From M3007 sp044226205 (GTDB taxonomy: Bacteria; Bacteroidota; Bacteroidia; Chitinophagales; Saprospiraceae), in contig JBGAHL010000007.1 in the NCBI GenBank assembly GCA_044226205.1, positions 62,001-126,000 of the forward strand: 64,000 bases of DNA, in the 5' to 3' direction. A program made the translations under genes and the position numbers. Position 1 is the first letter of the stretch; every line of letters begins with the position of its first letter. The notes under the pieces were generated by a model. That model was not told the origin of the DNA. It saw nothing but the letters and a program-made list of their open reading frames with translations, and ran no database searches. Below, in pieces: positions 8,604 through 17,960 of the stretch.

Positions 8604-9746
8604 ATGGAACGGTTCGATACCATCGTCATCGGCGGGGGAATTTTCGGTTGTTATGCCGCGCTGTGGCTGGCCGGCCGGGGCGCACGCGTCGCGCTGCTGG
8701 AGAAGGAAACGAGGCTTTTTCAAAAGGCATCGCTGGTCAATCAGGCCCGTTTGCACGGCGGTTACCATTACCCGCGCAGCCTTGCTACCGCGGCGATGAG
8801 CGACGAGCACAAGGAGCGTTTTACGGCCGAACACCGCGCGTTTATCAACTTTTCCTTTGAAAAATACTACGCCATTGAAAAGTTTGGATCGTTTACCGAT
8901 GCCCGCCAGTTCGAGCGCTTCTGTGAACGCCTGAATATTCGCTGCGAAAGGATCACGGAACACCCGCTGTTCAATTTTCACCGGCTGGAGGCTTTGTATC
9001 GTACCGAAGAATACTCCTTCGATCCAGTCCTGCTGGGCGAATATTACAGGCAAAGGGTTGAAAATGAAGTGAATATTCAGGTTTTTAAACCAGCGCTGCT
9101 CGAATCGGCAAACCCTGACGGCGCTTTTTGGCAAGTAAAAGTTCGATACCAGGGCCAGCCAATTTTGCTGGAAAGCCCCGTGGTGATCAATGCGACGTAC
9201 GCGGCTACCAATGCGATTAACCGCCTGTTCGAGGTGCGGGAACTCGACCTGACCCACGAAATCTCGGAAATTGCGTTTGTCACTTCGCGGCAATTCGGCG
9301 AACGCGGCCTAACGGTCATGGACGGCGCTTTTGGTTCCATTATGCCCTACGGCCTGAGCGGCCTGCTTTCGCTCTCCTCCGTGGCCTATACCCACCATAA
9401 AATTTCCTACGATCACCTGCCGCGCTTCGACTGCCAGCAACCTGAAACCGACCCCGCTTGCCGCCCGGAAGCGCCGGGTATTTGTACGACTTGTCCGCGC
9501 CGCCCACCCGACAATGCCCGCAAAATGCTGTCCCAAATGCGGCAGTATTTTGCAGAGCAGGTTGAATTCGAGTACCTGTTCTCCTACTTCACGATCAAAT
9601 CGAAATTACAGGCTAATTACATTGACGACGGACGGCCCACTGAAATCGCGCAATTGCGTGAAGCGCCTCGTTTTTACTGTCTGTTTGCCGGAAAAATCAA
9701 TTCCATTTATGAAATTGAAAAACTGGCTGCGCAATGGGTGGTTTAG
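8604..9746 (+). CDS. FAD-dependent oxidoreductase (DAO-like)
   Basis: A 380-residue protein beginning with a Rossmann FAD-binding motif, IVIGGGIFGCYAALWLAGRG, within its first 27 residues, followed by an acidic residue after the second strand (LLEKE), the usual ribose contact. The sequence VNQARLHGGYHYPRS fits the DAO superfamily, where flavin enzymes oxidise amines or hydroxy acids. The central region has CTTCPRRP near residue 294, a small Cys cluster that might be structural. No signal peptide, so cytosolic. Substrate unknown. It is convergent with rmuC, with only 4 bp between the stop codons. Confidence 0.8.
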   Translation: MERFDTIVIGGGIFGCYAALWLAGRGARVALLEKETRLFQKASLVNQARLHGGYHYPRSLATAAMSDEHKERFTAEHRAFINFSFEKYYAIEKFGSFTDARQFERFCERLNIRCERITEHPLFNFHRLEALYRTEEYSFDPVLLGEYYRQRVENEVNIQVFKPALLESANPDGAFWQVKVRYQGQPILLESPVVINATYAATNAINRLFEVRELDLTHEISEIAFVTSRQFGERGLTVMDGAFGSIMPYGLSGLLSLSSVAYTHHKISYDHLPRFDCQQPETDPACRPEAPGICTTCPRRPPDNARKMLSQMRQYFAEQVEFEYLFSYFTIKSKLQANYIDDGRPTEIAQLREAPRFYCLFAGKINSIYEIEKLAAQWVV

Positions 9747-9750
9747 CAAA

Positions 9751-11094
9751 TTATGGCGTGTCTGTCGCTTCGCTCGATGAGGGCAACGCGGCGTCCTGCT
9801 CGGCGGCAATTTCGACGAGGTCTGTCGGCAGTGACTTGCTCGCCTTGGCGCCCAGTTCGCGAATTTTTTCCGCCCGCCCGATCAGCGTGTCTCCGTGCCG
9901 ACCGGCATTGACCAGTTTGTTCATGGCATCGTCCCAGGCCGACTGAGCCGCGGTGAGGCGGCTGCCGATGGCGCGCAAATCTTCTACAAAAGCGACGAAA
10001 CGGTCGTACAACAGCCCGCTTTGCCGGGCGATTTCGAGCACCGAACGGGTTTGTTTTTCCTGTTTCCACAAATGCGACACTGTGCGCATGGTAGCCAGCA
10101 AGCTGCTGGTCGTGACCAGCACGATGTTGCGGTCGAGGGCGTCGGTAAACAGCCTGGGGTCGGCCTGAGCGGCGGTGCTCAGCGCGCTTTCGAGGGGCAC
10201 GAAAAGCAGGAGGTAGTCGGGAGAATTGATCTGGTAAAGTTGCTGGTAGTTCTTTTTGCTCAAATTGTCCACGTGGCTCCGAAGGCTCTGTACGTGCGCA
10301 CGGAGGTGAAAATCGCGTTGTGAAGGGTCATTTTCGTTGAAAAAACGCTCGAATGCGGTCAGCGACACTTTGGCGTCGATGATCAACTGGCGATTTTCAG
10401 GCAGTTGAATGATAAAATCGGGGCGTTTGGCGGCGCCGTCGTCGTCGCGGAAGGTGTTTTGGGTGAGAAAGTGCACGCCTTTGACCAGCCCGGCTTTTTC
10501 GAGCAGGACTTCGAGTTGCATTTCGCCCCAGTCGCCCTGCACCTTGCTTTGGCCTTTGAGCGCGGAGGCGAGGTCGTGCGCATCGCGGCTCAGTTGCTGA
10601 TTGAGGTCGCGGAGTTGTTCGATTTCGCGTTTCAGGCCCGATTTTTCACGGGTTTCCTCCAAAAATTTGCGGTCGATATTGGCTTCAAACTCGCGAATCT
10701 TTTCGCGCAGCGGGTTCAACACACTGTGCAGCTGCGCTGAATTTTGTTCGGTAAAACGCCGGCTTTTTTCTTCGAGCAGGCGGTTGGCGACGTTTTCAAA
10801 TTCCGTCCGAAAGCGCTGTTGCAATTGCTCCGTTTCCGCTTTTTGCTCCCGCAAAACCGTTTCAAGGTGGAGCAAGGTTTGGTCGCGGGCGGCCAGCTGG
10901 GCGTGGGCTGCGCGCAGTTCCAGTTCTTTTTGGGCAAGATCCGACCGCAATTGTTCCGCCTGTTGTTGAATGGCGGCGTGCAAATCGGCCGACACGGTGG
11001 CGCCGGGTAGGGCAGGGGAGAGTTGCCGGCGCAAAAGGAGGATAAACAGGAGCAGCGCGATGCCGCCGATCAGCAGGTACAATTCGGTGCTCAT
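9751..11094 (-). CDS. rmuC: DNA recombination protein RmuC
   Basis: A 447-residue protein with one N-terminal membrane helix (LYLLIGGIALLLFILLL), a long coiled coil from residues ~35-185, and the RmuC domain. Signature segments are KGQSKVQGDWGEMQLEVLLE (about 185-204), RPDFIIQLPE and LIIDAKVSLTAFERF. RmuC limits inversions at short inverted repeats in E. coli, and the domain belongs to the PD-(D/E)XK nuclease-like fold. Here the GxWGE and IDAKV motifs are both present. Length matches the family. Confidence 0.95.
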   Translation of the reverse strand: MSTELYLLIGGIALLLFILLLRRQLSPALPGATVSADLHAAIQQQAEQLRSDLAQKELELRAAHAQLAARDQTLLHLETVLREQKAETEQLQQRFRTEFENVANRLLEEKSRRFTEQNSAQLHSVLNPLREKIREFEANIDRKFLEETREKSGLKREIEQLRDLNQQLSRDAHDLASALKGQSKVQGDWGEMQLEVLLEKAGLVKGVHFLTQNTFRDDDGAAKRPDFIIQLPENRQLIIDAKVSLTAFERFFNENDPSQRDFHLRAHVQSLRSHVDNLSKKNYQQLYQINSPDYLLLFVPLESALSTAAQADPRLFTDALDRNIVLVTTSSLLATMRTVSHLWKQEKQTRSVLEIARQSGLLYDRFVAFVEDLRAIGSRLTAAQSAWDDAMNKLVNAGRHGDTLIGRAEKIRELGAKASKSLPTDLVEIAAEQDAALPSSSEATDTP

Positions 11095-11133
11095 GGCCCA
11101 ACGGATTGTTTTAGTTGGGCCTAAAAATAGACG

Positions 11134-11178
11134 TTTTGTTTTAATCGGGGGCGCTTTTTACCCCCGATTAAAACAAAA
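11134..11178 (-). terminator. 18-bp perfect inverted repeat, likely terminator of the Asp-box gene
   Basis: TTTTGTTTTAATCGGGGG (11134-11151) and its exact complement (11161-11178) flank a 9-nt loop. It sits just past the minus-strand gene ending at 11188 and upstream of rmuC, so it would stop read-through into rmuC. The A/T-rich outer arm takes the place of a separate U tract. Confidence 0.7.
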
Positions 11179-11187
11179 AACACGGCA

Positions 11188-12546
11188 TTAATCCTGAATG
11201 TCTTTTTTCATGCCCTTCTCATCGAAGTCGATCAGGGCCGTCCAGACGGACAAAACACCTTTTTCCAGGCGCGTCCAGATGGGTCGGACGTGGCCGCCAT
11301 GCGCTGAAATGTGGTTGTAGTCGCCGAAAAACACAAATTTGGTCGGGTCGAAAGGCGTTTCGCTGATCTTCATGTTTTCGAAGGTTTTGCCGCCGTTGCG
11401 GCTCACGCCGAGGTACACGTCGGTCTGTTCGTCGTTGTACGCGCGGCGGTCGTAGAAGACGATGTAGAGGTAGCCGCTGGTTTGGTCCACGGCCATCCAG
11501 CTCAGGAACTGGTGTTTGCCTTTCGGATCGTTGTTGACCCGTTTGGGTTTGCTCCATGTTTTGCCGCCGTCGGTGCTTTTCGACACCCAGATGTCGGTGT
11601 CGTTTTCGCCTTTCCGCTGATCGGACCAGTTGACGTAGAGCGTGCCCCGGTTGGGGCCGTTCGAGAGGTCGCAGACGAGAATGGGCATGCCGTTGCAGCG
11701 CGTGATGCCGGGTATTTCGAAGGTCCAGCCGCCGGGTTGGTCGGCGATGACGATGTCGTTGTCGAGCCAGGTTTTGCCGCCGTCGAGCGATTTGTCAAAC
11801 CAGATGCGGTTGTTCCAGGCCCAGGCGACGTAGATTTCGCCGTTGGGGCCGATGGCCGGCACGGCGCCTTCGGTGGTGTTGTCGTCGTCTTCGCAATCGC
11901 CTTCGAACTGACTGATTTTCAGGGGCTCCGACCAGTTTTCACCGCCGTCGGTGCTTTTTGAAAAAAGGATTCGGCTGTGGTCTTTTTCCAGGTCGTGGCT
12001 GCCGTAGACATCGAATTCCGTCCAGGTGCAAAACACGTCGTTGGTTTTTGGATCGGTGGCCAGCCAGTGTTTGTCCTGGTCTTTGGGGTGCCGGTTGCCG
12101 CAGAAAGCGCCGTCGGAATAGGTTTTGCCGCCGTCCGTGCTTTTTTGAATGACGATGCGGTCGAGCAGTTTTTCCCCGCTCCACTGTTTTCCTTCCGGGT
12201 CGCTCAGGTGTCCGTAGTAAAAATTGCCCTTGCTGTCGGCCACCAGTACGGGGTCGCCGAACACGCCGTGCGACGATTTCAGGTTGCCGCTTTGCCAGGT
12301 ACGGCCGCCGTCGTCGGACCAGTAGTAGCGATCGAGGATCGCCCCGGCGGCTACGTTGTTCGTATTGGCGGGATTGATGCAGATTGTGGGCTCACAGGGG
12401 CCGTAAGCGCTGTTTTTTTCGCCTTTGGCAATGAGTACGTTGGTAAAAACAGGGCTGCCGGCAGGTTTCCCTTTTTGTCCGAAGACTAAACAGGGAACCA
12501 AAATAGCCAGCCCCAGGAGGGACAATGGACGGTAGTAGCGGTGCAT
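11188..12546 (-). CDS. Secreted BNR/Asp-box (sialidase-like propeller) protein
   Basis: A 452-residue product from ATG 12546. The frame is open further upstream, but this ATG gives a clean signal peptide (RPLSLLGLAILVPCLVFGQ), and a -7 box at 12661-12668 lies upstream. Six Asp-box motifs are visible: SDDGGRTW, STDGGKTY, STDGGENW, SLDGGKTW, STDGGKTW and SRNGGKTF, indicating a six-bladed beta-propeller like sialidases and related exo-glycosidases. Catalytic residues of true sialidases (Arg triad, Tyr/Glu pair) cannot be confirmed by eye, so enzymatic function is open. There is no T9SS C-terminal domain, so it may be periplasmic. A small hairpin (CCACGA/TCGTGG, 12585-12600) lies in the presumed leader. 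Confidence 0.8.
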   Translation of the reverse strand: MHRYYRPLSLLGLAILVPCLVFGQKGKPAGSPVFTNVLIAKGEKNSAYGPCEPTICINPANTNNVAAGAILDRYYWSDDGGRTWQSGNLKSSHGVFGDPVLVADSKGNFYYGHLSDPEGKQWSGEKLLDRIVIQKSTDGGKTYSDGAFCGNRHPKDQDKHWLATDPKTNDVFCTWTEFDVYGSHDLEKDHSRILFSKSTDGGENWSEPLKISQFEGDCEDDDNTTEGAVPAIGPNGEIYVAWAWNNRIWFDKSLDGGKTWLDNDIVIADQPGGWTFEIPGITRCNGMPILVCDLSNGPNRGTLYVNWSDQRKGENDTDIWVSKSTDGGKTWSKPKRVNNDPKGKHQFLSWMAVDQTSGYLYIVFYDRRAYNDEQTDVYLGVSRNGGKTFENMKISETPFDPTKFVFFGDYNHISAHGGHVRPIWTRLEKGVLSVWTALIDFDEKGMKKDIQD

Positions 12547-12660
12547 AAACTTGAGGGTGGTTGAGTAGTTGAACATTGGGGATTCCACGAAATATCGTGG
12601 CACAGGCCTTAAAATTCCCTGAAAGCCCGATTTTGCGCCCGAATTTTCGATAAAAATTTC

Positions 12661-12668
12661 CAAATCTA
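12661..12668 (-). promoter_or_regulatory. Candidate -7 box for the Asp-box gene
   Basis: On the minus strand this reads TAGATTTG, an exact TAnnTTTG match, with a TTTG about 23 bp upstream as a loose -33 element. It places the transcript start about 110 nt before ATG 12546 and supports that start codon. Confidence 0.4.
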
Positions 12669-12683
12669 CCGTCGAGACAGCCG

Positions 12684-13871
12684 ATGCCAGTCAAAGTCGT
12701 ACTCAAACCCGGCAAGGAAGTGCCGGTCCGCCGTTTTCATCCCTGGGTTTTTTCGGGCGCCATTTCCCGTCTCGAAGGCGAAGCTGCCGACGGCGATATC
12801 GCCGAAGTGTACGACCGCAGTGGAGAATTGCTGGGCATCGGGCATTTTCACCACGGCAGCATTGCCGTGCGGCTGCTGAGTTTCGAGGCTGCCGACCTCA
12901 ATGAGCCGGCTTTTTGGATAAACCGGCTGCAGACGGCGCTTGACGTCAGGCGCGCCGTCGGGCTCGTCGGCGTACCGCACACCGACTGCTTCCGGCTGGT
13001 GCATGGCGAAGGCGACGGATTGCCCGGCCTGATTGTCGACGTGTACGGCAACACGGCAGTCGTACAGTGCCACAGCATCGGGATGCATCGACAGAAAGAA
13101 TTGATCGCCAGCGCTTTGCAAAAGGTTTTTTCAGACCGCGACCTGTGTGTGTACGACAAAAGCAGCGAGTCATTGCCCCCCAAATACGCCCGCGAGGTAC
13201 AGAACGGCTTTTTGCTGGGCGAGGCCGGTGCGTCCTCTGTCGTTCGGGAAAACGACGCGCTTTTCCGCGTCGATTGGGCGCTTGGCCAAAAGACCGGCTT
13301 TTTTCTCGACCAGCGCGACAATCGTCAGTTGCTGGCGCGTTTTGCCCCGGGCAAAACTCTCCTCAACGCATTTTGTTATACAGGCGGGTTCTCCGTGTAT
13401 GCCCTGCGCGCCGGCGCCCGCCTGGTACATTCGGTCGATATTTCTGCCAAGGCCATGGACCTTACTGCCGAAAATGTTGCCCTGAATGCGCCGTACAGCG
13501 GTGAGCATGAAGGTTTTACAGACGATGTCATGCGTTTTTTAAAAAACGAGGAACGCACTTACGAAGTCGTTGTGATCGACCCGCCGGCGTTTGCCAAAAG
13601 CCTTGACAAACGGCACAATGCCGTGAAGGGTTACAAACGGCTCAACGAGGCGGCCATGCGCCGGGTAGCGCCGGGAGGTATCCTGTTTACCTTCTCCTGC
13701 TCCCAGGTGGTCGATCGCGAATTGTTTTACCATACCGTGGTGGCTGCCGCACTGGAAGTTGGCCGACCTGCCCGGGTATTGCACCATCTGACGCAGGGCG
13801 CCGACCACCCGGTAAGCCTGTTTCACCCCGAAGGCGCTTACCTCAAAGGCCTGGTTGTACACCTGGAGTAA
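12684..13871 (+). CDS. RlmI-like class I rRNA methyltransferase
   Basis: A 395-residue protein with an N-terminal PUA-type RNA-binding domain (residues ~1-75, starting VKVVLKPGKEVPVRRFHPWV), an EEHEE-like linker, and a C-terminal SAM methyltransferase domain. QKTGFFLDQRDNR near residue 203 and NAFCYTGGFS near 230 form the SAM site. VVIDPPAFAKS near 297 is the catalytic DPPxF motif. This matches the RlmI (YccW/YwbD) family that makes 5-methylcytosine in 23S rRNA. The exact target base is inferred from family only. The dienelactone hydrolase-like gene starts 40 bp downstream on the same strand. Confidence 0.92.
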   Translation: MPVKVVLKPGKEVPVRRFHPWVFSGAISRLEGEAADGDIAEVYDRSGELLGIGHFHHGSIAVRLLSFEAADLNEPAFWINRLQTALDVRRAVGLVGVPHTDCFRLVHGEGDGLPGLIVDVYGNTAVVQCHSIGMHRQKELIASALQKVFSDRDLCVYDKSSESLPPKYAREVQNGFLLGEAGASSVVRENDALFRVDWALGQKTGFFLDQRDNRQLLARFAPGKTLLNAFCYTGGFSVYALRAGARLVHSVDISAKAMDLTAENVALNAPYSGEHEGFTDDVMRFLKNEERTYEVVVIDPPAFAKSLDKRHNAVKGYKRLNEAAMRRVAPGGILFTFSCSQVVDRELFYHTVVAAALEVGRPARVLHHLTQGADHPVSLFHPEGAYLKGLVVHLE

Positions 13872-13911
13872 CCCGAGTCGTGCCTTTTTCACATTTTTTA
13901 TACCCTGTTTT

Positions 13912-14751
13912 ATGCGACAACTACTCCTCCTTGCTGTCCTGGCCGGCTTTTTGTCCTGCCGGCAAAACAACCAGTCGACCATGCCCATGTGCCACGACCC
14001 GAACATGGCCACGGCGCAATTTGCCTCCTTTGCCTCCGACGCGGCTTTCCGCAATGCGCACCCGGCACCCCTGCCCACCGAAGCGACGCATGCCGGCGCC
14101 ATGGTGGAATTTCCGGTGGAAGGCGGCCCCAACGGCCGTGCTTTTTTGATGAAAAGCCACAATGCCACCAACAAATACCTGATCCTTTTTCATGAATGGT
14201 GGGGGCTGAACGACTACGTTAAAAATGAAACGGCGATGTGGTGCCACGAACTGGGCATCAATGTCATCGCAGTCGACCTGTACGACGGGAAAGTGGCCAC
14301 CACGCCCGACAGCGCCGGCGCTTACATGCAGGCCAACGACCCCGCGCGCTCCGTCGCCATCATCAAAGGCGCCGCCAAATATGCCGGCGATGCGGCCGAC
14401 TTTCGCACGCTGGGCTGGTGTTTCGGCGGCGGCTGGTCCTTGCAGGCCGCCCTGGCCCTCGGCGACCGCGTGAAAGGCTGTGTCATGTACTACGGCATGC
14501 CGGAAAAAGACGTGACCAAACTCCGCAGCTTGTCCACAGACGTACTTTTCATCCATGCCAAACAGGATCAATGGATCACGGATGCCGTGGTGAGCGAGTT
14601 CGAGCAGAACATGAAAACCGCCGGCAAAACGCTCACCGTACATCGCTACGACGCCAATCACGCATTTGCCAACCCCAGCGGCCCGCGTTACAACGAGGCC
14701 GAGGCAAAAGCATCCAGGGCCGTTGTAAAAGCATATTTGCAAGGAAAATAA
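13912..14751 (+). CDS. Dienelactone hydrolase-family lipoprotein
   Basis: A 279-residue product from ATG 13912. An upstream in-frame start overlapping the previous gene is unlikely because this ATG begins a lipoprotein-like signal (MRQLLLLAVLAGFLSC). The alpha/beta hydrolase core has the dienelactone hydrolase triad: Cys170 in GWCFGGGW, Asp219 in KQDQW, and His250 in DANHAFANP. FHEWWGL around residue 87 is the usual oxyanion-region motif. Family members hydrolyse dienelactone or other esters. The lipid anchor suggests a periplasm-facing or outer-membrane location. Substrate unknown. Probably cotranscribed with the methyltransferase gene. Confidence 0.88.
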   Translation: MRQLLLLAVLAGFLSCRQNNQSTMPMCHDPNMATAQFASFASDAAFRNAHPAPLPTEATHAGAMVEFPVEGGPNGRAFLMKSHNATNKYLILFHEWWGLNDYVKNETAMWCHELGINVIAVDLYDGKVATTPDSAGAYMQANDPARSVAIIKGAAKYAGDAADFRTLGWCFGGGWSLQAALALGDRVKGCVMYYGMPEKDVTKLRSLSTDVLFIHAKQDQWITDAVVSEFEQNMKTAGKTLTVHRYDANHAFANPSGPRYNEAEAKASRAVVKAYLQGK

Positions 14752-14763
14752 GCGATTTAGACC

Positions 14764-14874
14764 GGGTTTTGGATTGAAAGCGGGTACCTGGCCTTGATGA
14801 AAAAATACCCTGCCTGAATCGGCGAGCAGGGTAAATCCATTATATTTCAGTCCCTAACTTTCAATCCAAAACCC
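14764..14874. repeat. Nested inverted repeat between two genes
   Basis: A 17-bp perfect pair, GGGTTTTGGATTGAAAG (14764-14780) and its complement (14858-14874), encloses a second hairpin, TACCCTGC (14806-14813) with GCAGGGTA (14826-14833). It could act as a terminator for the hydrolase gene or fold in the leader of the next gene, whose ATG is 17 bp downstream. Confidence 0.75.
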
Positions 14875-14891
14875 ACAACCCAACTTCGACC

Positions 14892-16178
14892 ATGGCAACT
14901 CACGAACCCGATGCGCCGACCGATGAAAGCGGCGGTTCATTCTTTGGCAAACAAATCCTGCTTCTGGCGCTTGTATTGGTCGCCGGGACACTGGTGTACA
15001 AGGCTTTTTTCGCGGACGGCGGCCTTTCGGGTCTGCTCGGCGGCAAATCCAAAGACGTACAACTGACCTACGTCCCATCCGATTTTCAGCCCAATCTCGA
15101 CGAGGAATCCACCCTGCGCATCCTGTCCGACCCGGCCAAAAACCGCAAGGAATTCGATGCCCTGGTCTACAATTTCAACCTCTCGCTGCTCTACCACGTG
15201 GCCAACCGAATGGGGCTGCCCGATAGCCTGAAAAGGCAACTGGAACCCATGTACCAACAGCAGCATGACTACCTTAAAACCATGTATTTCAACGACTTCG
15301 TAGCGTTGAAGGACAGCACGGCGGTTCTGTACGAGACCTTTTACAACGACAACTCCAACCAGGCGGTCGAGGTGTTCAATGAGGTGGCGGGAAAATACAC
15401 CTGCTTCTTTGTCACCCAGATCATGGCCACTTTACTCAAAGTCAATAACGGGCGTTTTGTCGGCAAGGGGAAAAATGTCGGCACCCCCTGCGATATCGCG
15501 ATCAATGAAGCCTTGCGACCCATGGTCGATCGATTACAGAAAAAAGCGGCCATCTACGATTTTTCCGCGTCGCGCGGATTGCTAAAAGAAAAGGTGAGAC
15601 AGGGGATCGCGGAACTGGGCACTTACGAACTGCGCAGCAAACTCGCCATTGATAAAACGCTGCAATACAAGATTTTCGGCTTTTCAGTTTCACAAACCGA
15701 TATTCAGATCGAAGCGATCAGCGTGGTAAAAGCCGGGTTCAAACTCGACCAGTTTTTCGACGTGACGTTCAGCCCCAGCAAAGGCATCGTGTACGTGAAA
15801 TTGCCGCAGCCGACCATCCTGTCGCACGAGGTGTACCCGAGGGTGGACAAACTCGACGTCGGTTTTTTGTCCGGCATCAGCGGAGATGAGATGAATGAAA
15901 ATTTCAACGCCTTGCGCCGCCAGTTTCGCGACGATGCCATCAACAACGAACACGTACTCGACCATGCCAAAGCCCGCGCCGACACCGTCATGCAGCTGAT
16001 CATGGGCCCGGTCGTCAAATCGATGGGACGCAATTACAAACTCGAAGTGCGTTTTGAAGGCTCCTCCGCGCCCGACGCCATGGACGCACAGCGCCAGGGC
16101 ACGGCGCCGATCGACAAGCCCGGCCAGATTCGCACCCAGCCGGCGAACTCCAGCGGTCAGCGAAAGTTGCCGCAGTAA
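14892..16178 (+). CDS. Membrane-anchored protein with DUF4230-like C-terminal domain
   Basis: A 428-residue protein with a short cytoplasmic N-terminus, one transmembrane helix (ILLLALVLVAGTLVYKAFF, about residues 22-40), and a long extracytoplasmic region. Residues ~245-350 (ELGTYELRSKLAIDKT, GFKLDQFFDVTF, IVYVKLPQPTILSHEV) resemble DUF4230, a domain of unknown function common in Bacteroidota and Firmicutes membrane proteins. The middle (~70-230) is helical and not recognised. The last ~35 residues are Gln/Pro/Ala-rich and disordered. It converges on the S41 protease gene with 6 bp between stops. No function can be assigned. Confidence 0.75.
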   Translation: MATHEPDAPTDESGGSFFGKQILLLALVLVAGTLVYKAFFADGGLSGLLGGKSKDVQLTYVPSDFQPNLDEESTLRILSDPAKNRKEFDALVYNFNLSLLYHVANRMGLPDSLKRQLEPMYQQQHDYLKTMYFNDFVALKDSTAVLYETFYNDNSNQAVEVFNEVAGKYTCFFVTQIMATLLKVNNGRFVGKGKNVGTPCDIAINEALRPMVDRLQKKAAIYDFSASRGLLKEKVRQGIAELGTYELRSKLAIDKTLQYKIFGFSVSQTDIQIEAISVVKAGFKLDQFFDVTFSPSKGIVYVKLPQPTILSHEVYPRVDKLDVGFLSGISGDEMNENFNALRRQFRDDAINNEHVLDHAKARADTVMQLIMGPVVKSMGRNYKLEVRFEGSSAPDAMDAQRQGTAPIDKPGQIRTQPANSSGQRKLPQ

Positions 16179-16184
16179 ATCAGT

Positions 16185-17825
16185 TTAGTGTTTTCCTGCA
16201 ACCGGCTCGCCGCTGCGCATGAGTTGCAGGGCTTTTTCCACAGCAGGGTCGTCGTCGTTGAGCACGGAGTACAGGCCCTGGTCCTGGAACAGCATTTTGC
16301 CCAGCCGCGCCTTCAATTGCAGCCGCAATTCCTCGCGGCATATCTTTTTCTGCGCCTCGTTGGGCGTGGTTCCGTGCGCTTCCGCGTAAGCCGTTAACTG
16401 GTTGAGCAGGGCATCGGGCAATTGATACTGATGCACGAACGTATTCAGGTCGGCGGGCATGGTTTGCCGGTCGGCGGTTTCCATCCACCGGGCTGCAAAC
16501 TGCGGAATTTGCTGCCGTACGGCAAAAAAGTAGTCGTTGGCGAAAGTGGTGTCGAGCGGAATGAAAACGTCGGGCGTGATGCCGCCGCCGCCGTACACCA
16601 CGCGTCCGAGGCCTGTGTAGTACTTCGTCGTGTCGTTTTGAACGATGTTGTGGGCGTCGGAGAGTTCGCCATTGGCCAGCCGGCGCTCGGTTTCCCCGTC
16701 GTAGTCTTCGCCGTTTTTGTAGTCGCGCTGGATGCAGCGACCGCTCGGCGTAAAGTAGCGGGCCACGGTAAGGCGCAGGGCGCCGCCGTCGCCCAGGGGG
16801 TATTGCTCCTGCACCAGACCTTTGCCGAAAGAGCGCCGACCCACGATCCAGGCCCGGTCGTGGTCCTGCAATGCGCCAGCCACGATTTCACTGGCGGAGG
16901 CCGAACCTTCATCAATCAGCACGGCGATGTTTTGAATATTGAAGCGGGCGTGCCCGTTGCTTTTGTAATCGCGGCGGCCTTCGATACGGCCCTCGGTGTA
17001 CACGAGCAATTTTTCCGCAGGGAAAAACTGGCTTAACAGGTCGCTGGCTTCGTTGAGATAGCCGCCCGGGTTGCCGCGCAGATCGAGCACCAGATTTTTC
17101 ATGCCCTGCTCTTCGTACATGGGCCGGATCGCCTCCATAAACTCCTGGTAGGTGCGCGCGCTGAAACGGTTGATCTTGACGTAAGCGGTCTGGTTGTCGA
17201 GCATGTAAGCCACCTCCACGCTTTTCATAGGGATTACGTCCCTGACGATATTGAAATTACGGGCCTGGGTTTCTGAACCGCGGCGAATGCCGAGTCGTAC
17301 GGTGGAGCCTTTGGGGCCGCGCAAGAGTTTGAAAATGCGTCCGTTATCAATTTTTACCCCTGCGACTATCGTGTCGTCGATTGAAATGATCTTGTCGCCA
17401 GCCAGAATGCCGGCAGCTTCGGACGGCCCGCCTGTCAGGGGCGTGACGACCTGCATGGTATCGTCGACCAACAGGAATTCGATGCCGACACCTTCGAAAT
17501 TGCCGCTCATATCCTCTTCCACGGCTTCCAGTTCTTCGGGCGTGATGTACACGGAGTGCGGATCGAGTTGTTCGAGCAGATGGTTGATCGCGCCGTTTTT
17601 CAGATCGGCCACATTGACCGAATCGACGTAGCGAGCCTCGATGTATCGAAGGATTTCATCCAGGGTGCCTGCGATCGGGCCAGCCTGGCTGCGGCCCGTA
17701 AGCAAGCGGATATTGTTGTCAAAATGAGGCAGTTGCTGTCCGATGAACATGCCTGCGGCCAGCACCAAAGCAAGCATCAGCGGCAGGCGTATTTGAAATT
17801 TGGAAGGAGGTGTCTGATCCATCAT
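16185..17825 (-). CDS. S41-family C-terminal processing peptidase (CtpA/Prc type)
   Basis: A 546-residue protease with an N-terminal signal anchor (IRLPLMLALVLAAGMFIGQ), a helical N-terminal region, a PDZ domain at residues ~95-185 (FEGVGIEF, AAGILAGDKIISID) and an S41 catalytic domain. The catalytic Ser lies in the DEGSASASEIVAG segment, and the general-base Lys in the RRSFGKGLVQ segment about 26 residues later. LVLDLRGNPGGYL is also diagnostic. It would cleave protein C-termini in the periplasm. The C-terminal ~150 residues extend beyond the core domain as in Bacteroidota homologues. Two adjacent Met codons make the start uncertain by one residue. Divergent from the Lrp/AsnC gene. Confidence 0.95.
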   Translation of the reverse strand: MMDQTPPSKFQIRLPLMLALVLAAGMFIGQQLPHFDNNIRLLTGRSQAGPIAGTLDEILRYIEARYVDSVNVADLKNGAINHLLEQLDPHSVYITPEELEAVEEDMSGNFEGVGIEFLLVDDTMQVVTPLTGGPSEAAGILAGDKIISIDDTIVAGVKIDNGRIFKLLRGPKGSTVRLGIRRGSETQARNFNIVRDVIPMKSVEVAYMLDNQTAYVKINRFSARTYQEFMEAIRPMYEEQGMKNLVLDLRGNPGGYLNEASDLLSQFFPAEKLLVYTEGRIEGRRDYKSNGHARFNIQNIAVLIDEGSASASEIVAGALQDHDRAWIVGRRSFGKGLVQEQYPLGDGGALRLTVARYFTPSGRCIQRDYKNGEDYDGETERRLANGELSDAHNIVQNDTTKYYTGLGRVVYGGGGITPDVFIPLDTTFANDYFFAVRQQIPQFAARWMETADRQTMPADLNTFVHQYQLPDALLNQLTAYAEAHGTTPNEAQKKICREELRLQLKARLGKMLFQDQGLYSVLNDDDPAVEKALQLMRSGEPVAGKH

Positions 17826-17960
17826 GCGTCAAGAACAAATCTTGGGGAGCGTGGTTTATTTTGTTTATTTATTTAAAAATCGGAAACAATATTTGCGTTC
17901 CGTTTAAAATTTCTTAATCAGTTTGCCGTTTTACCGCCAACAAATGAAAACGTTATTCTT

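Noticed and set aside
11188..12546. True sialidase
   Set aside because: Asp-boxes alone define the propeller; the catalytic Arg triad and Tyr/Glu pair could not be confirmed.
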